Assembly (NCBI GenBank): GCA_963783335.1
Contig: CAWAND010000009.1
Coordinates: forward strand, 1 to 64,000
DNA from: CAWAND01 sp963783335
GTDB taxonomy: Bacteria > Chloroflexota > Anaerolineae > Anaerolineales > E44-bin32
Reading direction: 5' to 3'
DNA length: 64,000 nucleotides
Positions 55,744-62,203 of this stretch are shown here, one piece after another; the stretch's first letter is position 1; the number at the start of each line of letters is the position of its first letter. The position numbers and the translations under genes are program-made. Below the pieces are notes generated by a model that was given only the letters and a program-made list of their open reading frames with translations, was not told where the DNA came from and did not search any database.

Positions 55744-56232
55744 CCCTGTCGACCGGGCTTCGGGCTCGTTTGCCAGCGATCGGCCGTGCAAGGAGACGCC
55801 GGAGACGCTTGCCTCCGGCCTAGAGCCCCTGGAACCCGTCCTGGATCGATCCCTCGCATCAGCCCGCTGCAGGTTGCTTTGATCGCATGGCCCTGAGCTG
55901 AAAGCCCGCTGCCGGGTCCAGTACATCACGCTTCCTTCGCCGGGTCCTGCTCCTTCATACTCAGGCATTGAAGGCGGAACACCTCGCCATCCTGAGCACG
56001 CGCCAAAGATGCGGTCCCAAACAAATCATGGGACACTCATTCGCTCCCACGATCAAACCTTGGGTCGAAGGCTGTCGCCGTGAGATGCGTGCCAGATCCA
56101 GGTGTCGGTCGAGCATGAGGGCATCCGAACATTGGAGCAAGCCGGGAATCGAAAGCATTCTTGCCGGAATCCGAGTGGCCAGGTGCAAGTCGCTTTTGTC
56201 TTCTCAGGACTCAAGGCAACTTGTCGACCGCT
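55744..56232. other. Non-coding stretch after the kinase gene
   Basis: About 490 bases without a convincing gene. A hairpin at 55798-55819 (GCCGGAG and CTCCGGC, eight-base loop) without a T tract could end the kinase transcript. Overlapping open frames of 75-106 codons on both strands (55961-56288) lack ribosome sites and domain features and are rejected. Confidence 0.5.
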
Positions 56233-56402
56233 TAAAGAGTAGGAGATGGCAGGTGGGCTGCCATCTCCCTATCCAACTGGTCAGGTAGGAATCTCATTGT
56301 CAGGGGAATCAGTGGCCGAGCTGTGAGCGGATTTCCTCGCCCCGTAGAGGCGTCCCCGGTATCGATGCCCTGACCAGAGAGACATCAGCCTAAGCTGACT
56401 CA
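56233..56402 (-). ncRNA. Candidate small structured RNA (about 170 nt)
   Basis: A promoter (CTGACA, 17 bases, TATGAT) directs transcription leftward from about 56402. The transcript ends in a strong hairpin (GGAGATGGCA and TGCCATCTCC, 56242-56268) followed by TACTCTTT. Between them a perfect nine-base pairing joins CTGGTCAGG (56377-56369) to CCTGACCAG (56285-56277), enclosing smaller hairpins such as CGCCTC/GGGGCG; a 5' hairpin (TCAGC/GCTGA) precedes it. No start codon with a ribosome site is seen. I do not recognise the family; 6S RNA and RNase P RNA do not fit well. Confidence 0.45.
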
Positions 56403-56408
56403 AGCTCT

Positions 56409-56437
56409 ATCATAGGTAAAACCAGCCCGGATGTCAG
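56409..56437 (-). promoter_or_regulatory. Sigma-70-type promoter of the candidate small RNA
   Basis: On the minus strand CTGACA (56437-56432) and TATGAT (56414-56409) are exactly 17 bases apart, each one base from consensus. The next gene on this strand in that direction is far away, and the adjacent structured region ends in a terminator. Confidence 0.5.
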
Positions 56438-56465
56438 TGATGAAGGTCATAACGCGGATGTGTCA

Positions 56466-56481
56466 TGTGACATTTTTCACA
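56466..56481. promoter_or_regulatory. CRP/FNR-family binding site (perfect TGTGA-N6-TCACA)
   Basis: TGTGACATTTTTCACA is centred about 72 bases upstream of the predicted start of the candidate small RNA, the classic class I activator distance for CRP. The other neighbour, plsY, ends rather than starts here. Confidence 0.6.
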
Positions 56482-56547
56482 TATGGGGGTTACCTTGATC
56501 CGCGGAGGCTGACGCGCCCGCCCAGGTTGTAATCTGGGTCTTTCCGG

Positions 56548-57129
56548 CTAGACGTGGTTTTCAGGGTGGGAGCGGAGATTGGCCAACCTGCGCGGCAGAT
56601 CAAGCCACTTCTTCAGCCCGATAGAGATGAAGAGCAGGGCGGCATAGAGAACCCAGAGCAGCGGCATTTCATGTAGAACAAGCAGCGCCACAATCAGGCC
56701 CAGGCCCAAGGCGGCGCTGAGGTCAAAGTGGCGAAGGATGACATAGGAACTTGCGAAGATGACCAGGCCCCACAGGGTGGGCTCTGGCACAAGCAACATT
56801 AGTACGCCCAGGCTGGTCGCCATCCCCTGCCCGCCGCGGAAGTGGGCCCATATGGGGAAGTCGTGCCCGATGACGGCCGCCGTCCCGCTGAGGAGTTGAA
56901 GATTGGGGTCGGCCCCCAGATTGCGAGCCAGCGATACAGCGATGGCCCCCTTGCCGAAATCGAGGATTGCGACGATAATGCCTGGCCACCACCCTAGCGA
57001 GCGGGTGGTGTTGCGTGCGCCCATATTGCCGTCGCCCAAGGTGCGGATGTCGACACCAGCCACGGCGCGGGAAACCAGGACCGCGCTGGGGAATGATCCC
57101 AGAACATAGGCGACCAGGATAGCTAGCAA
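56548..57129 (-). CDS. plsY: Glycerol-3-phosphate acyltransferase PlsY
   Basis: The 193-residue membrane enzyme transfers acyl groups from acyl-phosphate to glycerol-3-phosphate, the first step of phospholipid synthesis. The three PlsY motifs are visible: YVLGSFPSAVLVSRAVAGVD, IRTLGDGNMGARNTTRSLGW and GHDFPIWAHFRGGQGMATSL. Five or more helices are predicted. The start is TTG (LLAILVAYVLG), seven bases after GAGGAGG. It is transcribed alone on the minus strand. Confidence 0.94.
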   Translation of the reverse strand: MLAILVAYVLGSFPSAVLVSRAVAGVDIRTLGDGNMGARNTTRSLGWWPGIIVAILDFGKGAIAVSLARNLGADPNLQLLSGTAAVIGHDFPIWAHFRGGQGMATSLGVLMLLVPEPTLWGLVIFASSYVILRHFDLSAALGLGLIVALLVLHEMPLLWVLYAALLFISIGLKKWLDLPRRLANLRSHPENHV

Positions 57130-57507
57130 GCGCGGCCCTCCTCAAAGCGGAGAAGCAAGTCGGGGCCCAAGTCGAAGCCCGCCGCCTCATCCATCTCATC
57201 CTCAAAGGGCATTCGTGTTTGAACCGTCGGTGACGACGGTTGTGGTTGCTTTCATCATATATGCATTCTTGAACCGCCCGCTGATAATCGTTCAGCGTCG
57301 GTGAGATATGGGAAGGAGGTGGTGCTGGCTGCACAACATGCTGAGCGCGCGGAAATGTCCCCCGCGTGACATTTGCCCCAGTTCGAACTGAGGTCTCTGC
57401 CGGCATATGGCTGGCAAAGTAGGTTTCAAAAAGCCGCCCCGGGGACGGTCACCCCGAGGTCAGTCCGAACGCAGGCGATCGAGAAACATATGGGAGGAAT
57501 GGAAGCA
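57130..57507. other. Divergent intergenic region between plsY and the cytochrome genes
   Basis: About 380 bases hold the outward promoters of plsY and the first cytochrome. A ribosome-site-like AAGGAGG near 57313 is followed only by a short frame of 26 codons or fewer, without features. I see no clear operator or structured RNA. Confidence 0.4.
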
Positions 57508-58407
57508 ATGAGAAGGGCCCTGAAATGGGTAGGAATAGTGTTCGGCGCACTGGTCGGCTTGATTGTCCTGGCCGTGGCCGCTGTCTATATCCTATCGAGT
57601 GTTCGTTTCAACAAGACATACGACGTTACCGCAAGCACTGTCGAGGTGCCGACAGACAGCGCCTCCATCGAACATGGCCGTCATCTGGCGACCATTCGCG
57701 GATGCACCGAGTGCCATGGCGCTGACCTGTCCGGCAAAGTCTTTTTCAGCGATCCAGCAATTGGCACCCTGTACGCCGCCAATTTGACCGCAGGAAAGGG
57801 CGGAGTGGGTTCGGAGTTTACGGATGCGGATTTCTTCAACGTTCTTGAGCATGGTGTGGATCCGGAAGGCAAGTCCGTGTACTTCATGCCCTCCGAAGAG
57901 TTCACCTACCTCAGCGATCAGGACATCGCCGACATCATCGCCTTTGTCCGATCCGTGCCGGCCGTGGACGCCGAGCATCCTGAGCCTGCCATTGGACCCA
58001 TGGGCCGCGTCCTTTTTCTGACTGGCCAGTTGCCGCTCATGCCGGCGGAGCTGATTGACCAAAACGCACCTCGGCCGACGGCCCCTCAGGCGGGTGCTAC
58101 CGTGGAGTACGGCGCCTACCTGGCGACCACCTGCGCTGGCTGCCATGGCCCTACGTTCTCCGGCGGACCGATCCCCGGGGCTCCTCCCGGGACGGTTCCG
58201 GCAGCCAATTTAACCCAGGGGGGCGAGCTCGTCGGCTGGTCTGAAGCCGACTTCGCCACCGCCGTCAGGACGGGGGTGAAGCCCAGTGGGAAGACCATCG
58301 ACGCGTTCATGCCTGTCAAGAACTTTTCCGACATGACGGACGATGAGGTCAAGGCTGTGTGGCTGTATCTGAAGTCGCTGCCACCCAAGCCATTCGGCAA
58401 TCGTTAA
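57508..58407 (+). CDS. Membrane-anchored dihaem cytochrome c, copy 1
   Basis: The 299-residue protein has an N-terminal helix (about 7-30, WVGIVFGALVGLIVLAVAAV) and two cytochrome c domains. Haem sites are CTECH (C66) and CAGCH (C209), with candidate distal Met in YFMPSEEF and AFMPVKNF. The start at 57508 follows GGGAGGA and gives MRRALKWVGI, matching the paralogues. The helix probably stays as an anchor with haems outside the cytoplasm. It is the first of three tandem paralogues and has its own terminator. Electron donor and acceptor are unknown. Confidence 0.92.
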   Translation: MRRALKWVGIVFGALVGLIVLAVAAVYILSSVRFNKTYDVTASTVEVPTDSASIEHGRHLATIRGCTECHGADLSGKVFFSDPAIGTLYAANLTAGKGGVGSEFTDADFFNVLEHGVDPEGKSVYFMPSEEFTYLSDQDIADIIAFVRSVPAVDAEHPEPAIGPMGRVLFLTGQLPLMPAELIDQNAPRPTAPQAGATVEYGAYLATTCAGCHGPTFSGGPIPGAPPGTVPAANLTQGGELVGWSEADFATAVRTGVKPSGKTIDAFMPVKNFSDMTDDEVKAVWLYLKSLPPKPFGNR

Positions 58408-58429
58408 GTAAAGGCTACTCGATCCATCT

Positions 58430-58462
58430 ACCGGCCGAGCTCACGCCCGGCCGGTTTGTTTT
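58430..58462 (+). terminator. Intrinsic terminator after cytochrome copy 1
   Basis: ACCGGCCG and CGGCCGGT form a GC-rich stem followed by TTGTTTTT. It separates the first cytochrome gene from the next two, so the copies may be expressed independently. Confidence 0.88.
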
Positions 58463-58605
58463 TCCCAGGGGATATGTGGATGGCTTTGCATGTGGATCCC
58501 TCGGGAAAGTTTCCCGAGAGGTTTGGGTGCCCGGTCTCATGACGCAGCTCCCCGGTTCATCTAAGGTTGATTCGGAACCCGGACCGGAACTGGGAGGGAT
58601 GAGTC

Positions 58606-59493
58606 ATGCGGCGTGTACTCAAGTGGGTTGGAATTGTTGTGGGAGCCCTGGTCGGTTTGATTGTGGTCGCGGCAGCTGTGCTGTACGTGAAGGGGGCCAT
58701 GGATCTCAGCCGAACGATGTCGGTACCGACAGATCACGTGGACGTCCCTGCCGATCCGGACTCTCTGGCGCGGGGCAAGGAATTCGTGACCATCTTCTGT
58801 GCCGAGTGCCATGGTGAGGATTTGGGAGGGACCGTGATGCTGGCTGACCCGATGATTGGCACGATCTACTCGGCCAATCTGACGGCAGGCCAGGGAGGCG
58901 CGCAAGCCACGTTCAATGACGACGATCTGGTGCGCGCCATCCGGCACGGGGTAACGCCGGATGGTCATAAGTTGATCATCATGCCGTCGGCGGCCTTTAA
59001 TCACCTGAGCCGGGAGGATGTGGGATCGATCATTGCCTATCTGAAAACCCTTCCGCCGGTGGATCATGCGGTTCCCGAGCCCTCGTTGACTCTGGTTGGC
59101 GACATCATGCTCGGCGCCGGCGTTTTTGGAGAGGGGATCTTCCCCGCCGATGTCATTGATCACAACAATCCCTTCCCACCCATGCCTGAAATCGGAGCCA
59201 ATCCCGCCTACGGTGAGTACTTCACGCGTTTGTGCCGCGAGTGCCATGGACCGGACCTGACTGGTGGGCCCTCCACGCAGCCTGGCGCGCCGCCCGCCCC
59301 CAACCTGACCATGACGGGAGAGCTGTCAGGTTGGAGCGAGACGGACTTCCTGCGGGCGATCAAGACCGGCATGAAACCGGACGGGCACATGATTAATGCC
59401 GAATTCATGCCCGTGGAAGGCTTTGGGAAGCTGCCCGACGCCGAGCTCAGGGGAATCTACATGTACTTGCACTCAATCCCGGCAGGTCAGTAG
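58606..59493 (+). CDS. Membrane-anchored dihaem cytochrome c, copy 2
   Basis: The 295-residue paralogue begins MRRVLKWVGIVVGALVGLIV after GGGAGG. Haem motifs are CAECH (C65) and CRECH (C210). The two halves are related, each with an ANLT or PNLT segment after the haem (IYSANLTAGQGG; APNLTMTGELSG) and a Met-containing IIMPSAAF or EFMPVEGF. Compared with copy 1 the inter-domain part is similar (PFPPMPEIGANPAYGEY is shared with copy 3), so copies 2 and 3 are the closer pair. Confidence 0.92.
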   Translation: MRRVLKWVGIVVGALVGLIVVAAAVLYVKGAMDLSRTMSVPTDHVDVPADPDSLARGKEFVTIFCAECHGEDLGGTVMLADPMIGTIYSANLTAGQGGAQATFNDDDLVRAIRHGVTPDGHKLIIMPSAAFNHLSREDVGSIIAYLKTLPPVDHAVPEPSLTLVGDIMLGAGVFGEGIFPADVIDHNNPFPPMPEIGANPAYGEYFTRLCRECHGPDLTGGPSTQPGAPPAPNLTMTGELSGWSETDFLRAIKTGMKPDGHMINAEFMPVEGFGKLPDAELRGIYMYLHSIPAGQ

Positions 59494-59626
59494 GGGTTGA
59501 ATGCCAGGTACGAGGCGAGGACGCGGTGCGCCCCAGAATGGCAGGCAATTCACTTAGAAGAACTTGATTGAGATTGCTCCATAAAAACGAGGATATCCCG
59601 GACGACCAGACAGGAGAGAGTGAGTA

Positions 59627-60484
59627 ATGCGTAGAGTGTTGAAGTGGATCGGCATTGTCTTGGGTGGCTTGATCGGCTTGATCCTGATTGCCGCCGTTGT
59701 CTTCTATATCAAAGGCTCCCGTGATCTTGTCGCAACCGTGCAGGTTCCCACCGACCACGTGAATGTGGTCACCGATAAAGCCTCGCAGGCGCGGGGCCAG
59801 GAACTCGTAACCGCATTCTGCACGGGGTGTCATGGCGAGAATCTTGGCGGAGACGTGCTGAGCGATGATCCTATGTTGGGGACCCTGTACTCGGCCAATC
59901 TTACGGCTGGAAACGGCGGCGTGTTGGCCAGCCACAGTGACGACGACCTGGTCCGATCCATCCGACACGGAGTGGCTCCGGACGGCCGTGCATTGATCGC
60001 CATGCCCTCCAGGGCATTCAACGGGTTCAGCGCAGAGGACATCGGCGCGATCATCGCCTATCTCAGGTCTCTACCACCTGTCGACAACGTTGTTCCTTCG
60101 CCGAAGCTAGCTCCCGTCGGGACGGTTTTCGCGGGTGCGGACCCCTTCGGTGACATGTTTGCGGCGCACCAGATCGACCATAACCGCCCCTTTCCGCCCA
60201 TGCCTGAGATCGGTGCCAACGCAGAGTACGGCGCCTACATCACCGGATTTTGCGAGCAATGTCATGGCGCTGACCTGACAGGGGGATTTGGCCCCAATCT
60301 GACGATGTCCGGTGAACTCGCAGGGTGGAGCGAGGATCAGTTCATCACGACACTGACAACCGGGGTGACGCCCAGCGGGCGCGAGCTCGATCCAGAGAAC
60401 ATGCCTTGGAAGGATGTACGCAAGCTGGACAAGGACGAGCTTCAAGGAATCTACATGTATTTGAGGACCCTCAGCGCCGATTAG
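59627..60484 (+). CDS. Membrane-anchored dihaem cytochrome c, copy 3
   Basis: The 285-residue paralogue begins MRRVLKWIGIVLGGLIGLIL after GGAGAG. Haem motifs are CTGCH (C65) and CEQCH (C209); YSANLTAGNGGVL and FGPNLTMSGELAGWSED follow them. It is slightly shorter because the Pro-rich loop after haem 2 is missing. It lies 133 bases after copy 2 and 89 bases before the DUF2269-like gene. The spacing and shared strand suggest co-regulation, and separate promoters are possible. Confidence 0.92.
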   Translation: MRRVLKWIGIVLGGLIGLILIAAVVFYIKGSRDLVATVQVPTDHVNVVTDKASQARGQELVTAFCTGCHGENLGGDVLSDDPMLGTLYSANLTAGNGGVLASHSDDDLVRSIRHGVAPDGRALIAMPSRAFNGFSAEDIGAIIAYLRSLPPVDNVVPSPKLAPVGTVFAGADPFGDMFAAHQIDHNRPFPPMPEIGANAEYGAYITGFCEQCHGADLTGGFGPNLTMSGELAGWSEDQFITTLTTGVTPSGRELDPENMPWKDVRKLDKDELQGIYMYLRTLSAD

Positions 60485-60573
60485 CGGTCAGTAGCTGAAG
60501 GGCTGGGTGATTACGAGATACACGCCAGGGTCGTGGCTCGAGCGCCGGATCGGCGTGGTGGAGGATCACCACC

Positions 60574-60981
60574 ATGTACAGATGGATAGTGCTGCTTCAT
60601 GTTCTGAGTGTCCTCGGGTTCGTGCTGCTGCACGGGGCTTCGGCCATGACCTTCATGCGGCTTCGACGTGAAGCGGATCCCGAGCGGGTAAAGGCGCTCC
60701 TGGCCTTGTCCGTGTACCCTGCCAATCTGTCCTGGCTGAGTCTGGGCATGCTGTTGCTCTCGGGAATCGCCCTGGGATTCATGGGAGGCTGGTGGTCCTC
60801 GGGTTGGATATGGGCGTCATTGGGAGTCCTGATCCTGATGATCCTTGCGATGGGATTCCTCGGCTCGCGATCCTTGAACGTGATAAGGGCCGACCTTGGT
60901 CTACCGTCTTCCTATGGCGACGCGCCCCCCGAACCGGAGGATCGACCGCCTGTCGAGGTGGTGCAGCACGCGGATGGCTGA
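60574..60981 (+). CDS. DUF2269-like four-helix membrane protein
   Basis: The 135-residue protein has four hydrophobic helices (starting MYRWIVLLHVLSVLGFVLLH; then about 40-62, 70-85 and 80-98) and an acidic Pro-rich tail. The His in the first helix and the HGASAMTFMRLRRE loop resemble DUF2269 or CopD-like membrane proteins that may bind haem. It follows the cytochrome genes closely and overlaps a 29-codon frame. A role in the same electron-transfer chain is inferred from position only. Confidence 0.72.
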   Translation: MYRWIVLLHVLSVLGFVLLHGASAMTFMRLRREADPERVKALLALSVYPANLSWLSLGMLLLSGIALGFMGGWWSSGWIWASLGVLILMILAMGFLGSRSLNVIRADLGLPSSYGDAPPEPEDRPPVEVVQHADG

Positions 60982-61063
60982 ACTCCCGGCATGGCCCCTG
61001 ATGGGGGTCGGTGCGGGAGGGCTCGCCATCCTGACCTGGCTGATGATGTTTAAGCCATTCTGA
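60974..61063 (+). CDS. 29-residue single-helix membrane peptide
   Basis: A short frame begins at an ATG within the last codons of the DUF2269-like gene (eight-base overlap) and ends with TGA at 61063. The product starts MAELPAWPLMGVGAGG, continues LAILTWLMMF and ends KPF, a plausible single membrane helix. Overlap coupling and hydrophobicity support it; the small size means it could be chance. Confidence 0.42.
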   Translation: MAELPAWPLMGVGAGGLAILTWLMMFKPF

Positions 61064-61100
61064 ATGTGATGTGATTTGGGGATTTGATCCGGAGGGTGAG

Positions 61101-62117
61101 ATGACAGCCAACGTGTTCATTTCAAGCAGCGTCGAAGGTCGGGCAGGCAAAGGGGGCATGCGCGCCGAGAGAGATGAAAACGGGACCTGGCGCACCGACC
61201 TGGTCTTTCCCGAGTTGGACGTTCGCTGCTTGGCGGTCGGGCCGGAAGGGGGGAGGTCGGTATGGGCCGGTACGCAGGGCCAAGGAATCTGGGTTTCCAA
61301 GGATCAGGGTGTGACTTGGCGGCAATCTGGCCTTGAGGGCAGCGTGGTCAAGGCGATCGCCGTGAGTCCTCATGACCCGCAGCTTATTTACGCCGGGACC
61401 AAACCGGCGTTGATGTACACCTCACACGACGACGGGGCGACGTGGAGCGAGCTCGAAGGATTCCGAGAGATCCCCTGGCGCTGGCTGTGGGTGTCACCGG
61501 CGGAACCGCCATTCATCAGAGCCTACGTCCACGCCATCAATGTGTCTCCGTCGGACCCCAACGTCGTTCTGGCGGGGATCGAGGCCGGGGCGCTGGTCAG
61601 GAGTACGGATGGCGGGGTGACTTGGCAGGGTCATCGGGCGGGGGCCCTGCGCGACTGCCATGGTCTGACGTTCCACAGACAAGATGGGAACTGGGCGTAT
61701 GAGGCCGGGGCGGGGCGGCGGCCCGGTTCCGTCAGCCGGGATGGTGGGCAAAGCTGGCGCCAACCTGGAGAGAAGGTTGATCGTACCTACGGTTGGGCAT
61801 GTGCCGCCGACCCGGAACAACCCGAAATTTGGTATGTCTCGGCATCATCCGGGCCGGGAGATGCCCACAGTTGGGATCACGCCAACGCGCATATCTACCG
61901 CGTCACCGGCGGCACGGGCTGGGAGAAGCTGGCGGGGGGGCTTCCACAGCCGCTGGATCATCTTCCGACGGCGCTGATCACCGTTCCCGGCAAGCCAGGC
62001 CATGTCTATGCCGGATTGAGCAACGGGGATATCTGGTTCTCAGAGGATCACGGCGACCACTGGAATCGGGAGGATGTCAACCTTAAGGGGATCTGGCACC
62101 AACTGGTGATGCTGTAG
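61101..62117 (+). CDS. BNR-repeat / sortilin-like beta-propeller protein
   Basis: The 338-residue protein is built of beta-propeller repeats with Asp-box-like motifs: WVSKDQGVTWRQSG, YTSHDDGATWSELEG, VRSTDGGVTWQGHR, SVSRDGGQSWRQPG and WFSEDHGDHWNRED. This is the BNR/VPS10-like glycosidase-type fold often labelled 'exo-alpha-sialidase', but no catalytic residues are evident. It has no signal peptide, so it is probably cytoplasmic. The ATG at 61101 follows GGAGGG. Similar stand-alone propellers are widespread in Chloroflexota; their role is unknown. Confidence 0.85.
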   Translation: MTANVFISSSVEGRAGKGGMRAERDENGTWRTDLVFPELDVRCLAVGPEGGRSVWAGTQGQGIWVSKDQGVTWRQSGLEGSVVKAIAVSPHDPQLIYAGTKPALMYTSHDDGATWSELEGFREIPWRWLWVSPAEPPFIRAYVHAINVSPSDPNVVLAGIEAGALVRSTDGGVTWQGHRAGALRDCHGLTFHRQDGNWAYEAGAGRRPGSVSRDGGQSWRQPGEKVDRTYGWACAADPEQPEIWYVSASSGPGDAHSWDHANAHIYRVTGGTGWEKLAGGLPQPLDHLPTALITVPGKPGHVYAGLSNGDIWFSEDHGDHWNREDVNLKGIWHQLVML

Positions 62118-62203
62118 CAGCCGGAAGACGCAGTGTACGATCCTCGCGCCCGATGTAGAATGGGGTGCAGGCGCACGACCTTGGCCGCATCACGGGAGGC
62201 GGG

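Noticed and set aside
55961..56288. Overlapping open frames of 75-106 codons on both strands after the kinase gene
   Set aside because: No ribosome sites, no domain or membrane pattern and Arg/Ser-rich random composition. They overlap the candidate small RNA.
56310..56335. RNase P-like segment (GAGGAAA-TCCG-CTC) on the minus strand
   Set aside because: Only one conserved block resembles RNase P RNA. The other universal blocks are absent, and the bounded transcript of about 170 nt is too short.
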